From Sansalvadorimonas sp965243775 (GTDB lineage: Bacteria; Pseudomonadota; Gammaproteobacteria; Pseudomonadales; Endozoicomonadaceae): a DNA stretch of 64,000 bases. The notes under the pieces were generated by a model, which was not told the origin of the DNA, did not search any database, and saw only the letters and a program-made list of their open reading frames with translations. The position numbers and the translations under genes were made by a program. The stretch covers positions 62,001 through 126,000 of the forward strand of contig CBDEWF010000077.1 of the NCBI GenBank assembly GCA_965243775.1, in the 5' to 3' direction. Below are positions 36,175 to 45,805 of this stretch, one piece after another. How positions within the stretch are numbered: the first letter of the stretch is position 1; every line of letters starts with the position of its first letter.

Positions 36175-37354
36175 CTCTGTACACGACAAAAAAGTGAGCT
36201 GGCAACGTAGCAAAGCTGCTATGAAAGGCTGTGCAAAAAAAGCCATCGGAAGCAGCCATGGACATTACCAGCTCACTCTCCCAGCAGATTAAGCCATATC
36301 TCGCTCTAAGCAAGCCGCGGCTTGAGCTTATTTCCATCTTGGTCATCAGCATTATTCAGTTGCGAACAGTGAATCTTACCCGCCTTGCCGCAAACTTCCC
36401 GGGTTTTGCTCAAACAGAGTCCTGCTATCGCCGTATACAGAATTTTTTCCAGAAGGTCTCCCTCGATACAGTCACTCTCGCCAAATTTATAGCGTGTTTG
36501 TTCGGCCCCGAAGGGCCTTGGAAGCTCAGCATGGATCGAACAACATGGATGCTGGGACGATCCAAGTTCAACATTCTTTATCTGGCCATTAACTACAAAG
36601 GTATGGCTATACCCCTGTTGTGGGTCATGCTCGACAAGAAGGGCAACTCGAATACTCAGGAGCGCATTGATCTACTGAACTTGTTTCTGGACATCTTCCC
36701 TGACCAGAAAGTAGAGCGCCTTATGGCAGACAGGGAGTTCAAAGGAAAGAAATGGCTGGGTTACCTGGTCGAATATAACTGGCCCGTTCTGCCTTCGGAT
36801 TCCAGTGAATACCCAGATACCCAACAAGCATCAAAACCGCCTGCTGCCTGTTCGGCGCATCTTCACCATAAAGGCTGATGAACACATGGTGATACGCAAG
36901 CCTCGTAAGGTGTGGGGGCATACAGTTTATCTTGCTGCTGCTCGGTCTGAGAAAGGTCTTATGGCTCTCATTTGTCAGGCAGACCCTGAACGTGCTGTTC
37001 AGGACTACCTGGAAAGGTGGCAGATAGAAACCATGTTCCAGTCTCTGAAAGGACGCGGGTTTAACATGGAGGAAACACACCTCACCAAGTTGGAGAGAGC
37101 CTCAAAGCTACTGGGCATTCTGGCTATCGCTTTTGTCTGGTGTTACAAGACCGGCGAGTGGGTGAATGAGGAGAAACCTATTCGCACCAAGAAACACGGC
37201 AGGAAGGCCAAGAGCCTCTTCAGAGCCGGACTGGACAGGCTTCAGCGCACACTCGGCCACGTTGACCAATGGTTCAGTGATGCGCTTCAGTTTATAGCGT
37301 TACTCTTCGAACCCAGGCTGGTACTGGGCTCGTGAGGAATTGTCGTGTACAGAG
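36175..37354 (+). mobile_element. IS4-family element, copy 2
   Basis: A 1180-bp element with 13-bp terminal repeats CTCTGTACACGAC (36175-36187 and, inverted, 37342-37354). It is flanked by the 9-bp direct repeat accgtcttc (36166-36174 and 37355-37363). The ends match the surviving end of copy 1. Confidence 0.95.
36258..37335 (+). pseudogene. IS4-family transposase, frameshifted
   Basis: The gene would encode ~358 residues with SMDRTTWMLG, MADREFKG and the Y-x2-R-x3-E-x6-K signature (YLERWQIETMFQSLK). At 36783-36785 it has three C where copy 1 has two (aactggcccgtt versus aactggccgtt), so the frame changes inside VEYNWP and runs to a stop at 36878. The second half reads on in another frame to the stop at 37335. 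Complete ends but a broken gene mean it could move only if a transposase is supplied from elsewhere. Confidence 0.9.
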
Positions 37355-37738
37355 ACCGTCTTCAACAACCAGATATGTTTCCACAAAGCCTTTAATTGCT
37401 CCCTCAACTGTACCTTGTGTTGTGCAGGCAACATAATCGGAAACAGGCTTACGGACAGGGTAGGTCAACCTAGCTGTACCACGCCCCAGGCACCCTGCTA
37501 AATTACCAGCACTGGATTTAAGCATTGCAACACTGCAATTGGCAAAAGAACCCGCTTTTGATAGAGCACCGGCAAAACTGCCCGACATACTGGCTAGAGT
37601 CCCACAACCTGGAATTCTGGATATAAGTGACATGAAAACCTCTTTGTCTTCATCTGTAACAAGTGACTCGTAACTTAGCCTTTTCTCTAAAACCACACTA
37701 CTGGACCATAGTTCTATAATTCCTGCGGTAGAATTCAC
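37355..37738 (-). pseudogene. Hypothetical Gly/Ala-rich protein, N-terminal part (split by IS4 copy 2)
   Basis: The first 128 residues (from a GTG start at 37738) of the interrupted protein, ending VVEDG, where EDG is encoded by the duplicated target. The region repeats small glycine/serine/alanine motifs (GSFAGALSKAGSFANCS, SAGNLAGCLGRG). The restored protein is 209 residues with no family I recognise. It is divergent from waaA. Confidence 0.7.
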
Positions 37739-37786
37739 ACTAAGACTTTCGGATAATAACCCCCCAAATTCTGGAAGCGGTTTCCG

Positions 37787-39070
37787 ATGTCGCGTTTTTT
37801 CTACACTCTGCTTTTCTACCTGGGCCTGCCACTGATAGCTCTAAGACTTCTATACAGAGCCTGGAAAGCACCCGCCTATGCCAAGCGCTGGAATGAAAGA
37901 TTCGGTTTTTTCCCCACACTTCCAACAGACAGAAAAAGCATCTGGATTCATACCGTTTCCGTTGGGGAAAGTATTGCCGCAGCACCATTAGTCAGAAAAC
38001 TGATGGCATCCTGCCCCGACCACCACATTGTGGTGACGACCATGACGCCAACCGGCTCCGAGCAAGTTAAAAAACTCTATGGCGACAGTGTGTTTCATGT
38101 TTATGCTCCTTATGACCTGCCCGATGCTATCAGCCGTTTCTTGAATAAAATTCAGCCAGAGCTGGCGATTTTTATGGAAACTGAACTCTGGCCTAATACC
38201 GTTGCAGCCTGTCATAACCGCAACATCCCGACCCTGTTGACGAATGCCCGCCTATCGGAACGATCTGCCCGTGGCTACCAGCGAGTGGGGGCTATTGCCA
38301 GAAGCATGCTGAAAAAACTGTCCTTTATTGCCGCCCAGAGCGAAGATGATGCCCAGCGCTTCGTTGAGCTGGGCTTTCCCAAAGGTCGTTTACAGGTCAC
38401 CGGTACCTTGAAGTTTGATATCGCCGTCTCAGACAAAATGAAATCTGAGGGGGCTGCACTAAGAAAAGAGTGGCTGGCAGAGCGTCCGGAACATGCCCGA
38501 ATTCTGGTTGCCGCCAGTACCCATAAAGGTGAAGACGAACTGGTCTTGGAGGCCTTCAACTCCATCCGCAGCGCACTGCCGGAGACACTGCTGGTACTGG
38601 TTCCCCGCCACCCCGAGCGTTTTGACTCTGCCCATGAGCTGCTGAAAGAGGCTGGCCTTAATGTCTGCTGTCGCAGCCGCGGTTGCAGGGTAACAGCAGA
38701 TACTGATGTACTGCTGGGTGACACCATGGGTGAGCTGATGAAAATATATGCCGCATCCGATGTCACTTTTATCGGGGGAAGTCTGGTGGAGCATGGTGGT
38801 CACAACCCACTGGAACCCGCTGCATTTGGACTTCCGGTTATTTCCGGCCCCCATGTTTTCAACTTTGTTGAAGTGGTGAAAACCCTTAAAGATGCCGGAG
38901 CCATGACCACCGTTCATACCAGTGCCGGCCTGGCTCGACAGGCAGAGTTCCTTCTGGCTGATCACGATGCCTGTGTGCAGATAGGCCAGAAAGCCCTGCA
39001 GGTGATGGATAAAAACCGTGGTGCACTGGATCAGCAACTGATGCTGGCTATGGCTTTGCTGGAACAATAA
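37787..39070 (+). CDS. waaA: 3-deoxy-D-manno-octulosonic acid (Kdo) transferase
   Basis: A 427-residue inner-membrane-anchored GT-B glycosyltransferase that adds Kdo to lipid A precursor. The start carries a hydrophobic anchor (FFYTLLFYLGLPLIALRLLY), then AKRWNERFGF with the catalytic-base glutamate. Further signatures are IWIHTVSVGE, METELWPN, VAASTHKGEDE, LVPRHPERF and the donor site GGSLVEHGGHNPLEPAAFG. The length matches E. coli WaaA (425). Confidence 0.95.
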   Translation: MSRFFYTLLFYLGLPLIALRLLYRAWKAPAYAKRWNERFGFFPTLPTDRKSIWIHTVSVGESIAAAPLVRKLMASCPDHHIVVTTMTPTGSEQVKKLYGDSVFHVYAPYDLPDAISRFLNKIQPELAIFMETELWPNTVAACHNRNIPTLLTNARLSERSARGYQRVGAIARSMLKKLSFIAAQSEDDAQRFVELGFPKGRLQVTGTLKFDIAVSDKMKSEGAALRKEWLAERPEHARILVAASTHKGEDELVLEAFNSIRSALPETLLVLVPRHPERFDSAHELLKEAGLNVCCRSRGCRVTADTDVLLGDTMGELMKIYAASDVTFIGGSLVEHGGHNPLEPAAFGLPVISGPHVFNFVEVVKTLKDAGAMTTVHTSAGLARQAEFLLADHDACVQIGQKALQVMDKNRGALDQQLMLAMALLEQ

Positions 39071-39444
39071 CCCCAGTAATTAATAGGCCAGTAGTTAATA
39101 GATTTGTGGCCCTGACCGGAGGATTTGGCAGGGCTTACGCATCAGTTGATGCTGTAAAATTCTGAAACTGTAGATATATTCACTACATATTGCGCATTTT
39201 GACAGATGAAATAATTAAATTTCTGTTACTGCTTACTCTTGCTAAGAGTGATGATGCTTAGGTTTTTCCATACACCCAGTCCAGTGATTTCTTTCAATCC
39301 CTGATAACTGAAAGCACCTGCTGTTTATTTTCTTGTTTCCCAAGGGAGGAGTAAATTATACAAACACAATTATCGAAAATTCCTAACAATATGATCTTAT
39401 AAATAAACTTATTCCAAAATTCATAATCCCAAGGTTTACAGAGG
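39071..39444. other. AT-rich intergenic region
   Basis: About 370 bases between waaA and the truncated IS630 gene. No gene, terminator or IS end is recognisable. The missing 3' third of the IS630 element is not here. Confidence 0.4.
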
Positions 39445-40071
39445 CTAAGAGCTCAATTTGATGGAGGGAATTCTCAGATGCTCCCCTTTTGGCTGCCAGG
39501 CATAAGGAACACAGGGCTGCTGGGAAAAGCCTGACTCATCAAAATAGAACAGGTTTATAAGGCCTTTCCGTTCGGCTTCCTGAGAGACTTTCAGTGTTTG
39601 ATGGCAACGCTCAAAGGATGCCTGGTCGCGTTTATGCCGGCAGGATTTCCGCACACGTTTGTAGACCCAATCCAATTTTTTTGCCATCCGCTGCAGCGTT
39701 TTCAATGAGGCCGATTTACCGGTTTCATCTTCAAGTTTTGCCTGAGCATAGGACATCCGCCGTGGCTCTTCTGCAATCAGGTCTGCTGCGAGGCGTTGTC
39801 TTTCCTGATCATTGTAAATTGATGGTTTTCCACCTTTGTGATCTTTATATAAGCCGTGTATACCTGAAAGCTCCCAGTCATCAATCCACCGGGATATTGT
39901 CTGGTATTGAACATCGAAGACATCAGCTATCTGAGCTAGAGAATATCCCTTATTGCTGAGAAGTATCGCATGAGCACGTTCCCTTACGCAGGGCAAAGGG
40001 CCATTACGCATGGCACACTTCAGGGTATGGATAATGGCACTATCGGTGATGGTACTGACAATTTTTTTCAT
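39445..40071 (-). pseudogene. IS630-family transposase, truncated
   Basis: About 208 residues from MKKIVSTITDSAIIHTL. It has the winged HTH (YSLAQIADVFDVQYQTISRWI), the second HTH and the first DDE aspartate in FYFDESGFSQQP. It ends at GEHLRIPS plus a few extra residues, whereas the family has ~340 residues, so the last two catalytic residues are gone. Confidence 0.85.
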
Positions 40072-40163
40072 AACGACAGACTCTGTACAGCAGCTGTGAA
40101 AATATAGCACCCTGATTAATAGTACTTTCGTACGCAGTTTGGGTGGTCAATATATGAAAGCAA
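39445..40163 (-). mobile_element. IS630-family element, 3'-truncated
   Basis: The upstream end, up to about 40163, is shared with the fragment at 16657-16752. The other end has been lost within the transposase gene, near 39445. It abuts the IS481-like element on its upstream side. Confidence 0.8.
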
Positions 40164-40243
40164 TTGTTTGACTGACTTACGTCAGGTGGGGCAGTTTGCA
40201 CGCCAACCTTTTTGTATATGGATACCACGCCCCCAGGAGGTGT

Positions 40244-41272
40244 TCAATTTCTTGTAGCCAGATGACGGGTTTCCTGCAGTATCTCTGCCGGAGTTTTACC
40301 ATAGCAATAGCGTGCTGGATTGGAACACTGGTGATTGTAATTATGCAGCCACTCTTTAAACAGGGGCTGTATATCATCCAGGGAGCGGAAATAGGTGGTT
40401 CGGGATTGCTTAAGGAAGAAATCCTTGACCATGTGCTCATAAAACTGGCGGCAGAGGCCGTTGATTCGAGAGCTGTTATAAGCCTTGATCAGAATGTGAT
40501 CAATATTTTTTTTAGCCAGATATTGCTGATAGATATTGCTGGCTCCTGGCTGATAAAATTCACTGCCCCTGTCTGTCAGCAGTCTCTCAATATTGAGCCC
40601 TTTATCCTTGAACCAGCCGGTAACTTCATTTGCTAAAAACTCCTGGCTGGCTTCTGCTCCATAACCATAGCTCAGGCTGGCAAAGGTAAAGTGACTGTAG
40701 CTGTCTATCACCACATGCAGGTAAATCTCTTCCAAGTGTTGCATAGGGTGAAAGGGCAGGGAGTCCTGTACCAAAAGATATCCGGGATAGCGTGTTTCCA
40801 GCAGACCGCTAGCATCTGTCAGCTGGCTTGTCAGTAATCGAACCGCTTCCATTTGCCGGTCACTCAGAATCTGTTCACCTTGGTCTGCTTTGGCGCAAAT
40901 AGCGTGAATACGCTTTTCTTTCGTTTCCAGATCATACCGAAGCCAGACCGAGCGCACTCCGTTTGTGGAGACGGAAAAGCCTCGCTCGGTCAGCATCCTG
41001 GAGACCTTTCTCTGACCAAGTTCAGGGTGTTCCAAAGCGATATCAATCGCCTGTTGCTTGACTTCTTCTGACACCCGATTTTTCAGGATAGGCTTGGAAC
41101 GGGTGTGCTCAATCAGCGCAGCTTCACCACCGGCTTCGTACTGTTTTTTGAACCGATAGTAACTATCCCGGCTGTAGCCGTATATTTCGCAGGCTTTCGA
41201 CACATTTCCAAGCTCTTGAGCCAACTTAAGAAAAGCAATCTTGGCCTTCACAGACTGATCAACTTTCGCCAT
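40244..41272 (-). CDS. IS481-family-like transposase
   Basis: A ~342-residue protein with an HTH start (LGNVSKACEIYGYSRDSYYRFKKQY) and an rve integrase core: LVQDSLPF, LLTDRGSEF and the region NGLCRQFYEHMVKDF. In IS481 relatives this last region usually reads NG-x-x-E-R-F with the third catalytic glutamate; here the glutamate position is arginine, and the nearest glutamate is four residues later. The frame is intact. ATG at 41272 is preferred over GTG at 41281. Element ends were not identified with certainty. Confidence 0.75.
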   Translation of the reverse strand: MAKVDQSVKAKIAFLKLAQELGNVSKACEIYGYSRDSYYRFKKQYEAGGEAALIEHTRSKPILKNRVSEEVKQQAIDIALEHPELGQRKVSRMLTERGFSVSTNGVRSVWLRYDLETKEKRIHAICAKADQGEQILSDRQMEAVRLLTSQLTDASGLLETRYPGYLLVQDSLPFHPMQHLEEIYLHVVIDSYSHFTFASLSYGYGAEASQEFLANEVTGWFKDKGLNIERLLTDRGSEFYQPGASNIYQQYLAKKNIDHILIKAYNSSRINGLCRQFYEHMVKDFFLKQSRTTYFRSLDDIQPLFKEWLHNYNHQCSNPARYCYGKTPAEILQETRHLATRN

Positions 41273-41281
41273 TTGGATCAC

Positions 41282-41621
41282 ACTGCCCTGTGAGATTCAG
41301 GTGAATGCCCATTGAATCACTTCACTTATATCACGCAATAAGTAAAGGCTGCATTTATTCTTCTGTGTCAGAACAACTCAGGACACGTTTGTTTGATAGA
41401 GATCAATTGCACGGTCAGACTCGTACGTATAATCCAAAGTGTGCAAAAAAACCATGAACCGGAAAATGCAGCGCGAACAACCATGATCGAGAAATTTCTC
41501 TCCCATGACTCTTAGGTGATGGAAAAGGTATTTCCATGGTAAACAGTACAAACAGATAAAGCGGGATTACAGCTGCAGTTTCCAGAGGCTATGCATTTTG
41601 GTCTAACGAGCAGAGGGACCT
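41282..41621. other. Intergenic region upstream of the symporter gene
   Basis: About 340 bases with no gene. It should contain the symporter promoter and one end of the IS481-like element, but I cannot place either. Confidence 0.4.
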
Positions 41622-42122
41622 ATGAGTCATACAGTAGTTGCCCCCCACCCTGGGAAAGATCCGGGAATTGAGTCTCATATATCTCATCAGAAAGAGTCAG
41701 TCGTTGATCCTCTGGATATCAGCCAGTATCGCTTAGACAGGTTACCCAAGAAAAAACCAACCAGAGCCGGATTAATGATGCAAAGCTATGGGCTTCCTGT
41801 AGCGATCATCAGTTTTATTATCCTTGGCTGGCTTATTGATATTCCTCTTTTGGATGCCAAGGCTCAGCTCATGCTGGCCGTGTTTACCGCTTCTATTATT
41901 CTCTGGATTACAGAGGCGGTACCAAACTATCTCACTTCGATGTCCCTGACCGTAGCCATTGTCCTTCTGGAAATAGTGCCAAAGAAAACAGCTATGGCGA
42001 CCCTGGGGCACCCCATTATCTGGTTGAACGTAGCCGCCTTTATTCTTGCTTCAGCATTGGTAAAAACCAGGCTGGCTGAACGAATTGTGGTGAAGTTTGG
42101 AAAGAATGCAGGGTCAATTTTT
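41622..42122 (+). pseudogene. DASS (SLC13-type) sodium:anion symporter, N-terminal part, IS-interrupted
   Basis: The first 167 residues of a secondary transporter: a polar ~55-residue N-terminus, then membrane segments (LPVAIISFIILGWLIDIP, LMLAVFTASIILWITEAVP). LWITEAVP is the standard DASS family start. ISL3 copy 2 is inserted after GSIF. Removing 42123-43456 joins this to 43457-44515 and restores a 519-residue protein. Members import sulfate or C4-dicarboxylates with sodium; the substrate is not determinable here. Confidence 0.9.
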
Positions 42123-43448
42123 GGGGCTTTCTCAGGTTGGCAGATCATATCTGAGCCTCCTGCCGGATTTTCAGATACAGATATTCAAGGTCGTTATAGC
42201 CACAAGCCTTGTAGACAATACGTTTGATCACACCGTTAAAGGCCTCAATTTTTGCACTGGTTATTCGGTGCTGACAGTATGACAGGAGTCCTTCTCTGGC
42301 CCGATCCAACCCTTTGGCAAACCGCCTGAGTTCGCCAATGCCTGTTTCTGTGGCCAGCTCGATCCACCTGTCGAGAAACTTACTGGCACAACCTTTGTAA
42401 GTGTACGTCCAGAGCTGCTTGAGCATATCCTTCAGGGTGTAGGCTTGGTACAGGTCTTCGTTCATAGCCAACAGTTCTTTCAGACAGCTTTCTCCCTTGG
42501 GGGTGAGGTTCTCAGGGTTCCTGAACAAATTGAAGCGCTGCCCCTTGATGAAAGGCTTATCATCAACTTCAGCCTGCCTCCATTCCCGACGACGGATTTT
42601 ATCTATGACATCGTTGTAATTGGCAATAATGTGAAACTTGTCGTAAACGATATCGGCGTCAGGAAGGTGCTCCCTGACCGACGCTTTGTAGCTACCACCA
42701 CGGTCTATACCCACACATTCAATGCGAGACTTTTGTTCCGGAGTTAAGCGGCTGAGGAATTGGTCCAGGGTGGCTTTTCGCTTGCCTTCACCAAGGAACA
42801 GGGTTTCGCCCGTATCAGCATTCAGAACAACAGTCAGGTAATGGTGTCCTTTACCAATGGATTTCTCATCAATCAACAGGGCTCGTATGTTATCCAGGTC
42901 AGGGGCTGGCAGAGTTTTCATCAATATCTCTTTATCCCAGCGCCTGGCCGTATGATGCGAGATAGAGATGAATTCAGGAATCTTGTTGCAGGGCATATAG
43001 CGGCAGAGATGACTGACATGTTGCTTCAGCCGTTCAGTAGCCTGCGCTTTGGGAGCCAACCCGGGAGGCGTGACTGTTTCAATGTGCCCACAGTGGGAAC
43101 ACCGTCCCTGGTAAACAGTGAAGCATAATTGCACATCCAGAGTACCCAGCGGCAAGTCCAGCACGGTACGCTCATTCTCACGGATTTTACCCATTGGGTT
43201 CTGACACTGACTGCATCTGAACTGCTGTATGCGACCATCCCTGCGCAGGGAAACTGTAGCCACAGATTCATCCCAATTAATATCAATGTGGTCGATTACC
43301 CAGCCGGGAAATGAGAACATAGGACGCAGTGAGGGCGTTGTAGACATGCCTGATCCTTCAGAAATGTTGATCCGTTCAAATCAACCTTTGCCTGAAGGCT
43401 ATTTCTGTTTCAACCCCTCACTTTCATCTGCCAACCTGAGAAAGCCCC
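42123..43448 (-). mobile_element. ISL3-family element, copy 2
   Basis: A 1326-bp element with the same GGGGCTTTCTCAGGTTGGCA terminal repeats and same length as copy 1. It is flanked by the 8-bp direct repeat caattttt (42115-42122 and 43449-43456). It is inserted in the symporter gene. Confidence 0.95.
42145..43347 (-). CDS. ISL3-family transposase, copy 2
   Basis: A 400-residue intact transposase that is identical to copy 1 except for three residues near the N-terminus (HIDINWDESVATVSLRR here). It has the same DDE residues in LLIDEKSIG, GIDRGGSYK and SAKIEAFNG. It would be a ready source of transposase for both copies. Confidence 0.95.
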   Translation of the reverse strand: MSTTPSLRPMFSFPGWVIDHIDINWDESVATVSLRRDGRIQQFRCSQCQNPMGKIRENERTVLDLPLGTLDVQLCFTVYQGRCSHCGHIETVTPPGLAPKAQATERLKQHVSHLCRYMPCNKIPEFISISHHTARRWDKEILMKTLPAPDLDNIRALLIDEKSIGKGHHYLTVVLNADTGETLFLGEGKRKATLDQFLSRLTPEQKSRIECVGIDRGGSYKASVREHLPDADIVYDKFHIIANYNDVIDKIRRREWRQAEVDDKPFIKGQRFNLFRNPENLTPKGESCLKELLAMNEDLYQAYTLKDMLKQLWTYTYKGCASKFLDRWIELATETGIGELRRFAKGLDRAREGLLSYCQHRITSAKIEAFNGVIKRIVYKACGYNDLEYLYLKIRQEAQI

Positions 43449-43456
43449 CAATTTTT

Positions 43457-44515
43457 CTAAGCTTTATTGCCGTTAACCTGATACTGAGCGCCTTTATCAA
43501 TGCGACAGCAGCCAAAGCAGCTCTGCTTATGCCAGTGTTCATGGTAGTTTCAGCTGTATATGGAGCCCATGGAGATAACACTAATAACTTTGCCAAGAAT
43601 CTGGTGCTGCACAACCTGTTGATGATTAACGCCGGTTGCAACGCTTATATGACAGGTTCGGGTGCGAACCTTCTGGCAGCCAGTATGATGGTTGGAGCAG
43701 GTGCTTCTCTCTATTATTTTGACTGGCTGATGGCTGGCATGCCGATCACTGTTGCAGTTGCCCTGATAACTTATGTCGTGGGCTGCCGCTTTATTTTCCC
43801 TATGAGCAAGGAAGACCGTACGCCCAAAATTGAAGGTGGTATGGATACTCTGCGGGTCGCACTGGAAAAACTCGGACCTGTAAGCAAAGACGAGATCAAA
43901 GCTGCTGCGATCTTCCTGACAGTGCTGGCCTTCTGGGCAACTGATAAGTTACACGGTCTGGACGCCACCATTATCGCCATGGTTGGTGCCATTGTTATGC
44001 TGGCTCCACAGACCAAACTATTGAGCTGGAACGAAGTGGATGTGCCATGGCATCTGATGCTGTTCTCCGCTGGTGCATACGCTATTGGTGCTGGCTTGAA
44101 AGCAACCAAGTTGATGGATACGGCTGTTGGTGCGCTGATGAGTTTCCTGGGTATGGAGAATCTGAGTTACTTCTCGATCTATGCCGTGATGACAGGTTTG
44201 TTTATTGCCAGCCACTGGATCTTTCAGAGTAAGACCATGCGGGCCATGATCTTTATTCCCATCACAATTGGTATTGCCAATACCATGGGGTATGACATTT
44301 TATCTCTGGCTCTGCCGGTTGCTCTGGGTATCAACGTCTGCTGGACTTTCCCCTATAACTCCAAACCTGCCGCCATCCTGTACTGCACCAACAAGTACAC
44401 CATGGGTGAAACCTGGCGTTACGGCTGGATCACCAGTGTTGTGACCTGGCTGATTCTGCTCATTGGCGGCCAAACCTGGCTGAAATGGATAGGAGTGACT
44501 CCGGGCTTTTTCTAA
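43457..44515 (+). pseudogene. DASS sodium:anion symporter, C-terminal part
   Basis: 352 residues continuing the symporter in frame (LSFIAVNLILSAFINATAAK...). INATAAKAALLMPV is the first conserved anion-site motif of the family (an SNTATA-like loop), and the second half ends with ALPVALGINVCWTFPYNSKPA, the inverted-repeat counterpart. Both motifs look intact, so only the insertion stops function. An in-frame start upstream inside ISL3 could yield a chimeric protein, but this is unlikely to fold. Confidence 0.9.
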
Positions 44516-44752
44516 AAGGTGTGCCATGTACGGAAATGCTGGCCACAGTATTTCCGTGGTAGAATGAGGCTGGGAATTCTGCATGTTAGCGGGTTTCCCA
44601 GCCTCCCCGGACAGCGTCAAGAAGAAGAAGGGGAGATGATTGCACAAACCAACAATCATCAAGAAACGAATCCCCAGGCAGTCAGGAGTAGGCTTTGTGC
44701 CCAATGGGTGAAGTACTCACCCCCGAATAATGAAAATACGGAGGGCATTTCC

Positions 44753-44929
44753 ATGGTGAAAAATCAGGCAAGGCAGTTTGTTGCTGAAGATATTGAAACC
44801 GGCAAGCAGATAACTTACCAGATAGTGACAGATCCAAAAGAAGCAGATTTGCGTCGACGCCGTATCTATATCAAAGCACCCATCGTTCAGGCCTGGATCC
44901 ATAAGTTGGGACAGTACCACAAAAGCTGA
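44753..44929 (+). CDS. Small conserved-looking protein, unknown
   Basis: 58 residues (MVKNQARQFVAEDIETGKQI...), charged, with a basic RRRRIY cluster and no signal or membrane segment. A strong ribosome site (ggaggg) sits 8 bases upstream of the ATG, which favours a real gene. It lies alone between the symporter and the phosphate cluster. Confidence 0.5.
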   Translation: MVKNQARQFVAEDIETGKQITYQIVTDPKEADLRRRRIYIKAPIVQAWIHKLGQYHKS

Positions 44930-45053
44930 ATAACTGAACGGCTGACACCTGACATTTTTCAAATTGACAACATTCAACAGCAGGCGTTTATCTGAAGCTG
45001 TCTGAGATTCTGTGCGTCTCCCATACAACTGTCAGCGATATATTCATGGTTAA

Positions 45054-45104
45054 CAACCATGAGCGGAGAACAGCCATGAGCTGAAAACAGCCATGAGCTT
45101 AAAA
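45054..45104 (+). repeat. Three tandem 17-bp repeats upstream of the phosphate operon
   Basis: Three adjoining 17-base units: caaccatgagcggagaa, cagccatgagctgaaaa and cagccatgagcttaaaa. The last ends 32 bases before the DUF47 gene start, so the array lies in its probable leader. Confidence 0.8.
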
Positions 45105-45136
45105 GAGCTACTGCAAAGCTGCTAAGGAATCCCTCA

Positions 45137-45805
45137 ATGTTACATACAAAAAAACACCTTTCGCTGCTGGGTAAGAACTTTAAGATTCGGGATGATATAG
45201 ACCAGTTCTTTGACCTGGTGAGTGATTCGCCAGATCTTTTTGGCAAGCTGCTAAAAGTCTACCTGCGTAATGGCAAACCAACAGAAGAATTTGAAGCCTG
45301 TCTCAAACAGCTGAACGAGTTGGAAACCCATGCGGATAATTTGCGACGGGGGATTACAACTTTCCTGTATGAGAAGACCCTGATTCCGGATTTCCGTGGC
45401 GATGTCCTGTCGATGCTAAATGGCATTGATGACATTATTGGTGTACAGCAGGCACTGGCTTGGGCGATTGATACAGAGAAGCCCTATTTTCCGGAAGAGA
45501 TGCATGAGGGCCTCCTCGACCTGCAGATGATTGCTACCCGCTGTATTGAACATCTGTTGCTGGCCGCCCGGGCTTTTTTCCGTGATATTCACTCGGTGAA
45601 AGATCATTGCCATAAAGTGATCTTTTATGAAGGTGAGGCTGATCTGGAGTGTACCCGCCTTAAACGTAAGGCTTTTGATTCCGATCTGAAACTTTCGGAA
45701 AAAATTCATATGCGCTACTTCATCGACCGAATCGATGGTGTGGCCAACTTGGCTGAAGATATTGCTGACTCCCTGTCTATCTATGCAATCAAGCGAGCCA
45801 TGTAA
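45137..45805 (+). CDS. DUF47 (PhoU-like) phosphate-transport accessory protein
   Basis: A 222-residue helical protein of the TIGR00153/DUF47 family, distant PhoU relatives with conserved acidic metal-binding pairs (LNELETHADNLRRGI and YEGEADLECTRLKRKAF). DUF47 proteins are regularly encoded beside PiT transporters and are thought to regulate them. The stop overlaps the next start (TAATG), so the pair is translationally coupled. Confidence 0.9.
   Translation: MLHTKKHLSLLGKNFKIRDDIDQFFDLVSDSPDLFGKLLKVYLRNGKPTEEFEACLKQLNELETHADNLRRGITTFLYEKTLIPDFRGDVLSMLNGIDDIIGVQQALAWAIDTEKPYFPEEMHEGLLDLQMIATRCIEHLLLAARAFFRDIHSVKDHCHKVIFYEGEADLECTRLKRKAFDSDLKLSEKIHMRYFIDRIDGVANLAEDIADSLSIYAIKRAM

Noticed and set aside
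40165..40243. Possible terminal inverted repeat of the IS481-like element (gggcagt at both sides)
   Set aside because: Only about seven bases match with irregular spacing, too weak to define the element ends.
44519..44929. A longer version of the 58-residue protein starting at 44519
   Set aside because: The upstream codons have no similarity or ribosome site, while a strong site precedes the internal ATG at 44753.
45054..45104. Possible CRISPR array
   Set aside because: The repeats are directly adjoining with no spacers and number only three.
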